DNA of 64,000 nt, taken from CALDTK01 sp045110575. Lineage in GTDB: Bacteria; Bacteroidota; Bacteroidia; Chitinophagales; Saprospiraceae. The notes under the pieces were generated by a model. The model made no database searches. It had not been told where the DNA came from and saw only the letters and a program-made list of their open reading frames with translations. The position numbers were made by a program, and so were the translations under genes. Shown piece after piece: positions 26,187-35,464 of this stretch. The stretch spans positions 4,773 through 68,772 of the forward strand of contig JBGCGF010000011.1 in the NCBI GenBank assembly GCA_045110575.1. The letters are read 5' to 3'. Numbering within the stretch: position 1 is the stretch's first letter; each line of letters begins with the position of its first letter.

Positions 26187-27263
26187 CTACGCCGTAGTAC
26201 CCCCACAACTACTACCCGCACCAGCAGTACAACCATAGCAATGCTGGTTCAGCACCACGTTGCGATCTGCTAGGTTGAGGTCATCGCCCTTCCAATCGTT
26301 GATGTGCTTGACATCGTGGGCGAGCGGAAGCTCGAGCATCTGGTTGAAGTCACAGTCGTAGATGAACCCATCCCAACTCACACTTACCATACTGCGACAC
26401 ATCAGACCTTCGACCGTTTCTGGGTTGAAGGCACCGACCAACTTCTCCATGTACTCCGCATAGTTGCCACTCTCGATGAGGTAGTCCAAGAAGCGTGATA
26501 CAGGCAGGTTGGTAATCGCAAAGAGCTCGTTGAACTCGATGTTGTACTTACGAGACAACTGACGCTTAAACTCTGCTTCGAGCGTCTTTTGATCACCTGG
26601 CAGATATGCGCCCGAAGGGTTGAACACCAAGTCAAGCTTGAGTCCAGTTCCGGGCATGCCGTAACCGACTTCGTTGAGCATTTGTAGTGCCTTGATCGAA
26701 TCCTCAAAAACACCATCACCACGCTGCGAGTCTGTCTTCTTCGCTGAGAAGTACGGTAGACTTGAAACGACGTGCACCTTGTTCTTCTTGAAGAACTCAG
26801 GCAGGTCATGGTACTTCTTGTTGGCCATGATAATCGTCAGGTTGCAACGATTGATCACCTCTTTGCCGAGCTTCGTACACTCCTCTACAAACCAGCGGAA
26901 GTGCGCATTCATTTCAGGTGCACCACCCGTAATGTCTACCAAGCGAATAGAAGGCGTGGCAGCGATAATCTCTAGGCAACGCTCAAGGGTTGGGCGATCC
27001 ATGTTCTCGACGCGCTTGTCCGGACCAGCATCCACGTGACAGTGCGCACAGGTCTGGTTACAAAGCTTACCGATGTTGAGTTGGAAGACCTCGAGCTGCG
27101 TCGCCTTCAATGGCTGGTGCCCCATTGTGCCGAGCTTTTTGCCGAACGGCTCAAACTTAGCATCATCGATATCCTTGCCCGAAAGCACCTTGAGTTGTAC
27201 GAGCGTATCTGATAGATCAGAACCGCGAGCAGTGAGAGACTTGGTACGTTGCTTAATAGCCAT
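26187..27263 (-). CDS. arsS: Arsenosugar biosynthesis radical SAM enzyme ArsS
   Basis: The protein has 358 residues. The radical SAM cluster motif is C68-x3-C72-x2-C75 (LCNQTCAHCHVDAGP), followed by DITGGAPEMNAHF and a TIM-barrel region. The C-terminal DUF3641 part carries CRSMVSVSWDGFIYDCDFNQ and ends CYGCTAGAGSSCGG (C342, C345, C353), which probably holds an auxiliary cluster. Known ArsS transfers the 5'-deoxyadenosyl group of SAM to dimethylarsenite, giving the first arsenosugar intermediate. It is the last gene of a minus-strand run that includes a fused phosphoesterase/peroxidase-like protein and a symporter. No arsM methyltransferase is in the window, so methylated arsenic must come from elsewhere or be imported. 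Confidence 0.9.
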   Translation of the reverse strand: MAIKQRTKSLTARGSDLSDTLVQLKVLSGKDIDDAKFEPFGKKLGTMGHQPLKATQLEVFQLNIGKLCNQTCAHCHVDAGPDKRVENMDRPTLERCLEIIAATPSIRLVDITGGAPEMNAHFRWFVEECTKLGKEVINRCNLTIIMANKKYHDLPEFFKKNKVHVVSSLPYFSAKKTDSQRGDGVFEDSIKALQMLNEVGYGMPGTGLKLDLVFNPSGAYLPGDQKTLEAEFKRQLSRKYNIEFNELFAITNLPVSRFLDYLIESGNYAEYMEKLVGAFNPETVEGLMCRSMVSVSWDGFIYDCDFNQMLELPLAHDVKHINDWKGDDLNLADRNVVLNQHCYGCTAGAGSSCGGTTA

Positions 27264-27316
27264 GGTAGTATTTAAGGTGGTGGTGAGTAAGAAGGTTCAG
27301 ACTAGGCTGACCTCCA

Positions 27317-28753
27317 TTACATGCCTAGTTTCTCGGCTTGCTTTATCATTTGGACACTAGAGATCAGTGTCGAACCTGCTTTGATGGCTGCAGCAACGTG
27401 TACCGCTTCCATCATTTGCTCTTCATCAGCGCCATTTTCAAGGCAGTTGGTCGTGAACGAATCCACGCAAAACGGACAGGCAATCGAGTGACTTACCGCC
27501 AGAGCGATGAGTGCTTTCTCGCGCGCTGTCAACGCTGTTTCGCCATAAGTAGCATTCTCATACCACTCGAAAAATTGCTTGCCCATTTCAGGCTGGTGCT
27601 CGTTGATACGACCGAATTTCTTGAGATCCTTTGGATCGAAATACTGCTTTTCCATACGTTTTTTCTTTCCGCCCGCAGGCGTAGTCGGTTCGCTAGGCGT
27701 ACCGGTTGATTCTTGTTTTAGTTGGTTCGCGTCGAGCGCAAAACCTGTCCATCGTGCTTCGCGTTCGAGCATGACTTCGGTGTTGTCCCACAATCCATTG
27801 TCGAGCGTTAGCGCGTAGGATTTCGGAAGCGGGTTGTCGAGCATCTTGCGACGCGCGGCCTTGTAGTCGTAGTCTAGGCCATGGAACTCATAGTCCAAGG
27901 CGCCGTCCTTTGCATTGATGGTCGCACACCAGATACGTGGCGTACCGTCGTTGGCAGGCATGCCGAGCGCACCAGAGTTAAGCCAGAGCTTATCGTCTTC
28001 GGCATGCGCAAACGGTAAACCTGAGTGACCACTCACTATTATGTCAGAATTGGTTTTAGCGAAAGCTGGAGCTTTTGACTCAGCCCAATCAGAACTGCGC
28101 CACACAAACTCAGAAGTCGCCTCGTAATTGCCATGGAGTACCAGAACTCGACGGCCCAGTTCTCCCTTCTGGGGAGTCAGTGGGGCGGACGTTGAGTTTT
28201 GATCTAAGTTGCCATGGGGTACCAAAACTCGACGACCCGGTTCTCCCTCCTGGGGAGTCAGTGGGGCGGACGTTGAGTTTTGATCTAAGTTGCCATGGGG
28301 TACCAAAACTTGACGGCCCGGTTCTCCCCTATGGGGAGTCAGTGGGGCGGACGTCAAGTTTTGGCCTAGCTCAAACGTGAGGTATTCAGGTAGCGCCTTC
28401 ATGTAATCAACCGCCGTTGGACTCGATTGCTTGTACGCAAACGGATACCAGATGCGAGAGAAGATGTCGCAACGCGAGTTCTCATCGAAATTGCAGCCAC
28501 AGTCTTCCAGACCATCGCGGATGTTCATTTCCACGTTGCCTGCAATCGCATGAATGCCCCAATCTCTAACCACTTCGATGCTCTCGGTCGGGTTAGCGCA
28601 GTAGCCCACGATGTCACCTGTACAGATGACGTTCGAAGCAGGGATGCCACGGGTTTTGGCGAAAGCTTGTACAGCCTGCAACGCCTCAAGGTTGGAGTAC
28701 ACTCCACCAAAGACGAGAACCTCGCCTGTCAATATGCCGATGTCCTTCGTCAT
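27317..28753 (-). CDS. Metallophosphoesterase fused to AhpD-like (CMD) peroxidase-like domain
   Basis: The protein has 478 residues. The first part (about 1-350) is a calcineurin-like phosphoesterase: LVFGGVYSNLEAL, ICTGDIVGYCANP, AGNVEMN, LHGNYEATSEF, SGHSGLPF. Family D/H/N metal ligands are recognisable but altered at the first and last motif, as in arsenosugar-cluster relatives. A Pro/Thr/Lys-rich linker follows (STGTPSEPTTPAGGKKKR). Residues 367-478 begin MEKQYFDPKDLKKFG, match the ~112-residue arsenosugar-associated peroxidase-like family and have the CMD motif C426-P-F-C429. The two are usually separate genes. An 81-bp unit is repeated three times in frame inside the phosphoesterase part. 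The gene overlaps the symporter gene by 4 bp. Two near or exact 14-bp motifs occur (28053, 28653). Confidence 0.82.
   Translation of the reverse strand: MTKDIGILTGEVLVFGGVYSNLEALQAVQAFAKTRGIPASNVICTGDIVGYCANPTESIEVVRDWGIHAIAGNVEMNIRDGLEDCGCNFDENSRCDIFSRIWYPFAYKQSSPTAVDYMKALPEYLTFELGQNLTSAPLTPHRGEPGRQVLVPHGNLDQNSTSAPLTPQEGEPGRRVLVPHGNLDQNSTSAPLTPQKGELGRRVLVLHGNYEATSEFVWRSSDWAESKAPAFAKTNSDIIVSGHSGLPFAHAEDDKLWLNSGALGMPANDGTPRIWCATINAKDGALDYEFHGLDYDYKAARRKMLDNPLPKSYALTLDNGLWDNTEVMLEREARWTGFALDANQLKQESTGTPSEPTTPAGGKKKRMEKQYFDPKDLKKFGRINEHQPEMGKQFFEWYENATYGETALTAREKALIALAVSHSIACPFCVDSFTTNCLENGADEEQMMEAVHVAAAIKAGSTLISSVQMIKQAEKLGM
28128..28370 (-). repeat. Three in-frame 81-bp tandem repeats inside the fusion gene
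   Basis: The units begin near 28128, 28209 and 28290. Each is 81 bp and encodes 27 residues (GNLDQNSTSAPLTP then QEGEPGRRVLVPH, with small changes). The inserted residues separate LTFELG from GRRVLVLHGNYEATS, which would be adjacent in a plain phosphoesterase. Because the length is a multiple of three, the frame is kept. The DNA contains TTCTCCC and GGGGAGTCAGTGGGG, like a short hairpin repeat that has expanded. Confidence 0.85.
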
Positions 28754-30126
28754 GCTCGCTGAAATAACCGTGAACTAAGAAAAAGGATGAACGAGAGTGC
28801 CGTCCCAATAAGTGTTGCACCTAACAAACCGGCGTATTTGCCGTCGCCAATACACAAGTATTCGGGGATACCGATGATCGCGTAGTGAAGTCCAACAAAC
28901 AAGCCTGCTCCTACCGAAAGCACAAATGCCCACTTCGGGACTTTCATGTTCCAAAACAGGAAGACCGGCGCCAAACCGACCACCATCAATCCACTGATCG
29001 TCGTTGCTGAAAGTACTTCAGGAGCGAAGAAAACGGGGATGGTGCCGAGTATAGCTAGGGCAATCATGGCGATGCGCCCAAACTTGATGCTTGATGTTTT
29101 TTGATCGTCGCTGTTGCCGATGCTGAGGTCTTTCACCAAAAGCTTCGACCAACTGCTAAACGTGCTGTCTAATGTACTTGCCGCTGAGGTCACCATGATG
29201 AGGTTGACGACGAGTAAAGCAATCGTTCCGAGCGAGCGGGAGACTTCCACGGCCGCTTGTCCTTCCATGCCCGCAGCTTTCGCGAAAACCCCAACTAGGG
29301 AGAAGAGAATTATACAGAGGCCACCGAGGGGAATGGCCCAGTAGAAGGCCTTCTTTGTGGTCTTAGGATCACTGATGAAGCCACGGTCGGTCATGACCGG
29401 ATCGTGGAAAGGGTAGGAGAGTGACTGAAGGATTGCGACGAGTAGTAAGTCAACTCCGCCTGCTAACGTCCATGACCCCAGAGGCGCCGCATTTGCTGCC
29501 GAAGCAGCTTGCACGCTCGTTACTCCATCGCCGCCGATCATGCCGAGTAGTACAACGAGTAGCACTCCAAAGAGTACCATCTGCACCACATCGGTCAAAA
29601 TGCTGGAACTCATGCCGCCCTTTAGCGCATAGGCCAGTGTAAGTGCCGTAAAGACGACCACCGCCATGAGGTAGGGCGTCGAGCCGTAGTCGCCGAAATA
29701 GCTTCCGATGACCATGGTGTTACTCCAGATCTCATTGAAGAGGCGAAAGGCAATGAGTACCGAAAAGAGCATCAACGCCGAGCGTCCGTGCTTCTTCGCG
29801 AGGAAGTCATGAATGCTCTTGAAGCCACCCTTCACACGCAAGTCTACCAAGACCTTACCCGCCACTCCAAAGCTGAGGTAGTAGGCAGCATATGCTACGC
29901 CACCGACCAGGCCGAAGGCGAGTCCAAGGTTGGCCGCGTTAGTCAACGACTTCGCAAACAACCAACTGATGACCAGCGACGCGAGCAACAACCAGAAGCC
30001 CGGCTGTTGGTCTTGCTGGCGACCTTCATAGAACGCCTCAGATGTCCGCGCACGAGGCACCCACCACAGTAGCGCGAGGCTGCTGCCGATGACTAAAAGC
30101 CATTGTAGGAGGGTGGTTGTGGGCAT
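28750..30126 (-). CDS. Sodium:solute symporter family transporter
   Basis: The protein has 458 residues with about 12-13 membrane helices, beginning LLQWLLVIGSSLALLWWV. Family landmarks are SWLFAKSLTNAANLGLAFGLVGG, LAYALKGGMSSSILTDVVQM, SLSYPFHDPVMTDRGF and TSAASTLDSTFSSWSKL, the SSS-type sodium-site region. It should import a solute with Na+ across the inner membrane. The solute is unknown. The 4-bp overlap with the phosphoesterase fusion and the 78-bp gap to susD place it in the arsenosugar-type run, so an arsenical, sugar or nucleoside-like substrate is a reasonable guess only. It has a near copy of the 14-bp motif (29276-29289). Confidence 0.88.
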   Translation of the reverse strand: MPTTTLLQWLLVIGSSLALLWWVPRARTSEAFYEGRQQDQQPGFWLLLASLVISWLFAKSLTNAANLGLAFGLVGGVAYAAYYLSFGVAGKVLVDLRVKGGFKSIHDFLAKKHGRSALMLFSVLIAFRLFNEIWSNTMVIGSYFGDYGSTPYLMAVVVFTALTLAYALKGGMSSSILTDVVQMVLFGVLLVVLLGMIGGDGVTSVQAASAANAAPLGSWTLAGGVDLLLVAILQSLSYPFHDPVMTDRGFISDPKTTKKAFYWAIPLGGLCIILFSLVGVFAKAAGMEGQAAVEVSRSLGTIALLVVNLIMVTSAASTLDSTFSSWSKLLVKDLSIGNSDDQKTSSIKFGRIAMIALAILGTIPVFFAPEVLSATTISGLMVVGLAPVFLFWNMKVPKWAFVLSVGAGLFVGLHYAIIGIPEYLCIGDGKYAGLLGATLIGTALSFILFLSSRLFQRA

Positions 30127-30144
30127 TTGAGAAGTTGAAAGTGG

Positions 30145-30172
30145 GTCCTGCCGATCTACAGATCGGCAGGAC
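30145..30172. repeat. Hairpin between susD and the symporter gene
   Basis: GTCCTGCCGATCT (30145-30157) pairs perfectly with AGATCGGCAGGAC (30160-30172), and a third half-copy follows at about 30176-30188. No T-run is present, so it looks more like a repeat or an mRNA-stabilising or attenuating hairpin than a terminator. Confidence 0.6.
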
Positions 30173-30204
30173 AGAGATCGGCAGGACCTAGCTAGCAGCG
30201 CTAG

Positions 30205-31632
30205 CTACAAGGCCCACCAAGTTTTTACGTTAGGAGAGTTCTCGCCGCCAATGCGTTGCACTGCAGCATTAAAAGCAGCCTCATTGAGAGCTTGCTCAGT
30301 GGTAGGGTATGGGAATCGGACAGGAATCAATCCACCGTTGAGACTAGATACCGGCGCCAAGAATTCAGGGAATCCGGTGCGGCGCCATTCGATCCAACCT
30401 TCGTAGCCATTGCCAATACTGGCGAGCCAACGTTGGGTAGCAACCTGAGAGAGGTCATCGTACTCAACTCCTGGACGAGTGAGGTAATCTGCTGGGAGTT
30501 CTGTGTCCCAATACGCGAATGCTTGAGTGATTCCAGTCTCGTAAAGTGTCTTCGGATCATCGAAAATGAGCCCGATGCTAGCAGCTTCCGCCAAAACAAA
30601 ATGCGTCTCCCATGAAGTCATGAAGTTGGCCTTGAGCGCGGTTGAGTTTTCACGCCACACAAGTCCTGGAACGGTAGGGTTTGAAACCAACGAGCCTTCT
30701 GCTAGTCCGTTTCGCTCGCCAGAATATGCGCCATTAGCATTTGCTCTAAACCAAAGTTCTTGGCGAGGGTCATTAAAGGCATCAAGCGTCGTGTCGATCG
30801 TTGACGACATCAGGTAATTCGTAAAATCACCTGAGCGTGCACGTGCCATTCGAAAATCGTTGGGCGCACTGTTGAATTGGTACACTGCATCCTCACTTGC
30901 TTCTGTGATGAAACGGCCATCTACAGAGACGATGTTAAAGAACTCGATCGAAGCCGAATTATACGGTCCTGATGCACGCACCAAGTAGCGCATGCTAAGT
31001 GAATTGGCAAAACGAATCCAAGCGTCTAAGTCTCCGCTGTATAGTTCATCGCCGTTGAGTTGGGCAGCGCCTGTGTAAGCGTCCATCACCTCTACGGCAA
31101 GCTTTAAGTTGGCAAGAATGCCGTCAGCTCCAGTGTAGATGTCTTCTTGAAGATCGTACGACGGATTGACGATTCCATTAGCTCCTTGCGCAGCTTCCGT
31201 GTACGGTACATCGCCAAAGATGTCGGTGATGTTAGCTGCGATAAGTGACTTGAGGACAAGCGCCGGACCTTCATACACCGCAAGTGAAGCATCGCTGCGA
31301 CTCTTGTCAAGTACGAGCTGAATGTCGCGCAGGTTGGTGTAGAGCAGTGGCCAAGGATTACCGCCAAACTGAGGCGCTAGTAGGTTGCCGCGATCAAACG
31401 CATTGAAGCCCGGATCTGCTGAAAAGTATTGACCGAGATTCGAGCCCCCCGTGAATCCTTCATAGCTCATGCCGTCGGCGTAGTCAAAAATGACCTGACG
31501 CAGGAGAAGCTCCGGTTGCACATCTACAGGTGCATTTGGGTTGGTGTTGAGTTCCGTGAAATCCTTGGTACATCCCGCAAACAGAAGTGCGGAAAGCAAA
31601 GCCAAGATCGAGTAGTTCGTTAGGTACTTCAT
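30205..31632 (-). CDS. SusD/RagB-family outer-membrane lipoprotein
   Basis: The protein has 475 residues. A lipoprotein signal (LALLSALLFAGCTKDF, Cys at about 21) is followed by FTELNTNPNAPVDVQPELLLRQVIF, the usual opening of this SusD subgroup. Helical TPR-like segments follow, including VLKSLIAANITDIFGDVPYTEAAQG, LDAWIRFANSLSMRYLVRASG and TQRWLASIGNGYEGWIEWRRTGFPEF. It should form the surface lid on the SusC partner encoded 5 bp upstream. Neighbouring genes point to an arsenosugar-related or other small-molecule ligand and not to a polysaccharide, since no glycoside hydrolase is in the run. Confidence 0.92.
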   Translation of the reverse strand: MKYLTNYSILALLSALLFAGCTKDFTELNTNPNAPVDVQPELLLRQVIFDYADGMSYEGFTGGSNLGQYFSADPGFNAFDRGNLLAPQFGGNPWPLLYTNLRDIQLVLDKSRSDASLAVYEGPALVLKSLIAANITDIFGDVPYTEAAQGANGIVNPSYDLQEDIYTGADGILANLKLAVEVMDAYTGAAQLNGDELYSGDLDAWIRFANSLSMRYLVRASGPYNSASIEFFNIVSVDGRFITEASEDAVYQFNSAPNDFRMARARSGDFTNYLMSSTIDTTLDAFNDPRQELWFRANANGAYSGERNGLAEGSLVSNPTVPGLVWRENSTALKANFMTSWETHFVLAEAASIGLIFDDPKTLYETGITQAFAYWDTELPADYLTRPGVEYDDLSQVATQRWLASIGNGYEGWIEWRRTGFPEFLAPVSSLNGGLIPVRFPYPTTEQALNEAAFNAAVQRIGGENSPNVKTWWAL

Positions 31633-31637
31633 CGTGA

Positions 31638-34600
31638 TTAAAACTTAGCGTTGATAGAAAAGCCGATGCTGCGTGGCGTCGGGTAACTCATGTCTTCTAC
31701 TCCGCGAACGAAGCGATCTCCTTGTACAGCAAACTGCTCTGGATCAAAGTGCTTTATCCCAGGCGACCATGCCGCGAGGTTGCGACCGATAAGGGCGAAC
31801 TCGAAGTTGTTGAGCCAGTTGATGTTCGTCGCATCAAGGCTATACCCAAGGCGCATTTCACGAAGCTTTACGAACGTCGCATCAAGTGTATTGTGCTCTT
31901 CGTGCTCGCGGTTGTAGTACTGGATGTAGTAATCCTGAGGTGTGATTGCAGTGGTATTCTCGACATACACAGGTGACTCTTCCGTTCCAGTATTGACGAC
32001 GCCAGGAATCGTGATCCCTTCTTCAGGGCGATAAGATGATTCGTCAAGCTGTCCTGAGTAGCCACCGAGCGCTTGCGTACGACTTACCAGTTCGCCGCCT
32101 TGACGCCAATCAACTAGGAAGCCTAAGCTGAAACGATCGTAGCGAAACGTATTGCTCATGCCGACCTGAAAATCAGGTGTGTAGTTGCCCAGCTTGCGAA
32201 GGGTGTTGTCCGCAATGAACTTGCCATCTGCACTGACGACGTACTGGCCTTCGGCATTGCGGAGATAGCCTGTGCCGTACATGTCGCCAATTTTGCTGCC
32301 TTCTTCAGCGATATAAAAGACGGTTTGTCCTGGGCTAGAGTAAACACGCGCATACGCAATCGTAGTACGATCTACACCGTCAGGTAGGCTTACAACAGTT
32401 GCTTGTGCCTTCGTGAAGTTGATGCGACCATCGTAGCTGAGCGGGCCAAGCTTGAGGCCTCGCATGGTAACAACCGCTTCAATACCTGTAGCTCTTACTG
32501 CACCGCCATTCACGACTCTACTCTCATAGCCAGAGCTGATCGGTGTCGGCAAGTTGAGGATTTGATCCTCGTTGAGTTGTGTGTATGCTGTGAAGTCTAA
32601 GCCAAACTTGTCATCCAAAAAGCGAATGTCGATACCGCCCTCATAGGCAGTCGATCGCTCAGGACGAAGTCCGTTGGCAGGAAGCTGCAGTTGATCGGTA
32701 TACGTTGGGTTGCCACCTACAGGTGTGCTCGCCAAGAAGGTGCCTGCCGTTCGGTATGGATCGGTATCGCTTCCCACTTGGGCAGCACTTCCGCGCAATT
32801 GTAAGAAGCTGATCGGTCCGCCGGTAAGGTCGAAGGTTTTAGAAGCAATCCAGCTACCACTCACGCTAGGGTAGAAGAAGCTCGTATTGTCTGCAGATTC
32901 AGGCGTTGCTAAACTGCTCGACCAGTCGTTGCGACCAGAAATGTCCACGAAGATTTGATCGCGCCAGCCCAGACTTGCTAGACCGTAAACGCTATTAATG
33001 CGACGCTCAGTAAGCTGGCCGAAAGTGATGAGCGGAACTGCCGCATTGCTGAGGCGATAGATTCCAGGAGCACTCAAGGCTTCTGCTTGTACTTGCTGAA
33101 ATTCAGCTCGCTGGTCGAGGCGGTTGCCACCTACTGAAGCACTGAAAGAAATGCCTCCAAATTGATCCGTGTAGGTGAGGAGAGCATCTGTATTCCGCTC
33201 AGTGAAGTTGACGGCATTCTCTGCGTAAGCACCACTTTGCCAGCGATTGCTTGAGAAGGCGCGACGGAACTGACGATCTTCGTCGCTGTTGTCAATGCCT
33301 GTGCGAGCTCGGAAGGCTAGCTTTTCAGAAATGTCATACGTCGCAGCTACATAGCCGAAGAGGCGATCGCGTGTAAACGAGTTGCGATTCTCATTCAGAA
33401 TGAAAAACGGGTTGTCGAAAAAGCTCGTGTTGAAGTTGAACTGCTGAATTCCTTCTTGACCCGGTTGCCAGTAATCACGCAGGCTCTCTAGGTTGGTCGA
33501 CCGACCTAGCCACGCCACGAGGGAGTAGTTGAGGTTTTCAGATCCGTATCCACTTGCAGGACGGTTGTCACTGCGCGTATTGACGTAGGTAAGGCCAGTG
33601 CTTACGGTGAGTTTGTCTGTTGGCGTAAAGTTGAGTCGAGCAGCTACGTTGTTTCGCTCAAGGTTTACGCCGGGTATATAACTGTCCGAGCGCATGTCAG
33701 TAAAGCTGATCCGGTAGTCGCCGCCACTGAATCCTTGACTGAGTGCAATGTTGTTTTGTGTCGTTACGCCCGTCTCGTATAGATCGGCGACGTTGTTTGG
33801 ATTCGAGTTAAAGGGTGTCGCTGTGATGCTTTCTCCGTTATATAACTGTGAGTCTGCTCCTCGGACGGTTGTTCCGTCAGCCAGCTGTACAGGTGAGTCG
33901 AACTGTGGGAGTAAAGTTCCTTGGTCGAGCTTCGGACCGTAACTAAAAGTGATGTTATCGTTGATTCCTCCACCTGCGCCATCTACATAGGAGAAGACTC
34001 CGTTCGTTCCTTGGCCGTATTCATTTTGAAACGATGGCAGTCTGAACGGACGCTCAAACATCGTTTGGGTGTTCACTTCGATACCAAGTCCGCGGCTTGC
34101 TTTGCCTGGTTTCGTGTTGATGATAATTACACCGTTGGCTGCGCGTGTACCGTAAAGGGCTGCAGCTGCTGGACCTTTCAATACCGATACGCTTTCGACA
34201 TCGAAAGGACTAACCTCTGGGCTTCCTCCGCCAAAGTCAACTTCCTGAAAGCCTTGCGAACCTTCGTTGGTGATGTTGAGTACAGAGCGGTTGTCGATTG
34301 GAATTCCGTCTACGATATAAAGCGGTGTGTTGCTTCCAAAGCTCGCGTCGCCTCGAATACTCACGAGACTAGTCGAGCCAACCCCAGTCGGCCCTGTCGC
34401 GACATTGACGCCCGCGATCTGACCGCTTAGGTTGTCGAGGAAATTGGTCGAAGGAACGTCTGTGATGTCTCTTGCATCAAGTGTCTCTATCGCATAGCCA
34501 AGTTTGGCGTTATCTCTTTTGAGACCGAGTGCGGTAATGACGACTTCATCGAGGATCTGTAGAGATTCGATATTGAAGTCAACGGTCGTCCGGCCTTCAA

Positions 34601-34841
34601 TCAAACTACAAGACGGCTTGCCGCCAGCGTAGCTCACGCACAGTTCTTTCGTACCCGCAGGGACAGTGATTTCGTACGTGCCGTCAATGTCTGTAACGGT
34701 ACCGATGGTTGTGCGAGGAACAAGCACGGTAGCGCCAATAAGCGGTTCGGTGCCATCGGTAATGGTGCCGCTAAGCGTTGTTTGGGCAACACAGAAGGTT
34801 GCCATTAGGCATAGGCCTAACGCAAGGAGGAATCTGAACAT
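31638..34841 (-). CDS. SusC/RagA-family TonB-dependent outer-membrane transporter
   Basis: The protein has 1067 residues. The signal peptide (FLLALGLCLMATFCVAQ) is followed by a carboxypeptidase-like regulatory domain (TLSGTITDGTEPLIGATVLV), a TonB box region (LDEVVITALGLKRD), a plug (NLSGQIAGVNVATGP, IRGDASFGSNTPLYIVDGIPID, VSVLKGPAAAALYGTRAANGVI) and a 22-strand barrel ending SIGFSINAKF. Energised by TonB, it imports a ligand captured with SusD. It is 5 bp from susD and 56 bp downstream of the DUF2064 gene on the same strand, so it probably belongs to the same operon as arsS. Confidence 0.95.
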   Translation of the reverse strand: MFRFLLALGLCLMATFCVAQTTLSGTITDGTEPLIGATVLVPRTTIGTVTDIDGTYEITVPAGTKELCVSYAGGKPSCSLIEGRTTVDFNIESLQILDEVVITALGLKRDNAKLGYAIETLDARDITDVPSTNFLDNLSGQIAGVNVATGPTGVGSTSLVSIRGDASFGSNTPLYIVDGIPIDNRSVLNITNEGSQGFQEVDFGGGSPEVSPFDVESVSVLKGPAAAALYGTRAANGVIIINTKPGKASRGLGIEVNTQTMFERPFRLPSFQNEYGQGTNGVFSYVDGAGGGINDNITFSYGPKLDQGTLLPQFDSPVQLADGTTVRGADSQLYNGESITATPFNSNPNNVADLYETGVTTQNNIALSQGFSGGDYRISFTDMRSDSYIPGVNLERNNVAARLNFTPTDKLTVSTGLTYVNTRSDNRPASGYGSENLNYSLVAWLGRSTNLESLRDYWQPGQEGIQQFNFNTSFFDNPFFILNENRNSFTRDRLFGYVAATYDISEKLAFRARTGIDNSDEDRQFRRAFSSNRWQSGAYAENAVNFTERNTDALLTYTDQFGGISFSASVGGNRLDQRAEFQQVQAEALSAPGIYRLSNAAVPLITFGQLTERRINSVYGLASLGWRDQIFVDISGRNDWSSSLATPESADNTSFFYPSVSGSWIASKTFDLTGGPISFLQLRGSAAQVGSDTDPYRTAGTFLASTPVGGNPTYTDQLQLPANGLRPERSTAYEGGIDIRFLDDKFGLDFTAYTQLNEDQILNLPTPISSGYESRVVNGGAVRATGIEAVVTMRGLKLGPLSYDGRINFTKAQATVVSLPDGVDRTTIAYARVYSSPGQTVFYIAEEGSKIGDMYGTGYLRNAEGQYVVSADGKFIADNTLRKLGNYTPDFQVGMSNTFRYDRFSLGFLVDWRQGGELVSRTQALGGYSGQLDESSYRPEEGITIPGVVNTGTEESPVYVENTTAITPQDYYIQYYNREHEEHNTLDATFVKLREMRLGYSLDATNINWLNNFEFALIGRNLAAWSPGIKHFDPEQFAVQGDRFVRGVEDMSYPTPRSIGFSINAKF

Positions 34842-34897
34842 AGAAGGGGGTGACTTAGAAAGTCTAGAGAAGGAAAAGAGGAAGAACTAGAGCGGCC

Positions 34898-35464
34898 TTA
34901 AGCTGCTTGGGCCAATTTTCTTGGCGGTCCTCTGAGGGTTGGGCTTTCGCCAAAACAAGAAACGAGCACAAGGCGAGCGTTTCCGTCGCAAATGCGACGT
35001 GAAGATTTTAAAAGAAGTGCTGTCAACGTTTCGTCGACGGAGCGCTCTGCCAACTTGGCTAGGTCGTGCTGTGAATTGCAATCTGCTCTTGAACTCAGCT
35101 CGTAAACGTCGGCTTCGTCACCTTGACAGAATAGCCCGAGCTCTTCTTTGAGTGCGCACGCGATCCTGCAGGTTTGCCAAGGGAGTTCTGCAAACTGGTT
35201 TTGGCGAAAGCTGTCCTTTGAAAGGCCGATTAAGAACGATCCTCCACGGAAATCTTTACCGATGGTCGGGCTTCCTGCATCGAGTGCCTTGCGTGCAGAC
35301 GAAAGGTCAGCTACACTTAACTCCGGGCTGTCGCCTCCAACGATGATCAATTTATCGAAGCCTTCGGTCCAACAATCGTTGACTGCATTGGCGATTCGGC
35401 GTCCAAACGTGTCACCGCGCTGTGTTGCCTCGGTAGACTTAATTAGCGGTAGCCCAGACATCAA
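34898..35464 (-). CDS. DUF2064 / TIGR04282-type glycosyltransferase, start unclear
   Basis: 188 residues are read from the TTG at 35464, with an ATG at the next codon. The core GFDKLIIVGGDSPELSVADL, followed by ARKALDAGSPTIGKDFRGGSFLIGL, matches the DUF2064 nucleotide-sugar transferase-like family, some members of which belong to arsenosugar clusters. The frame stays open upstream to 35623 and encodes family-like sequence (AVLLFSRSAQAEAEVKTFGV), but without any ATG, GTG or TTG there. Either a rare start such as AUC is used or the start codon has been lost. This would be the first gene of the arsenosugar-type run. Two exact 14-bp motifs are present (34943 and 35198), one near the C-terminal end. 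Confidence 0.7.
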   Translation of the reverse strand: MMSGLPLIKSTEATQRGDTFGRRIANAVNDCWTEGFDKLIIVGGDSPELSVADLSSARKALDAGSPTIGKDFRGGSFLIGLSKDSFRQNQFAELPWQTCRIACALKEELGLFCQGDEADVYELSSRADCNSQHDLAKLAERSVDETLTALLLKSSRRICDGNARLVLVSCFGESPTLRGPPRKLAQAA

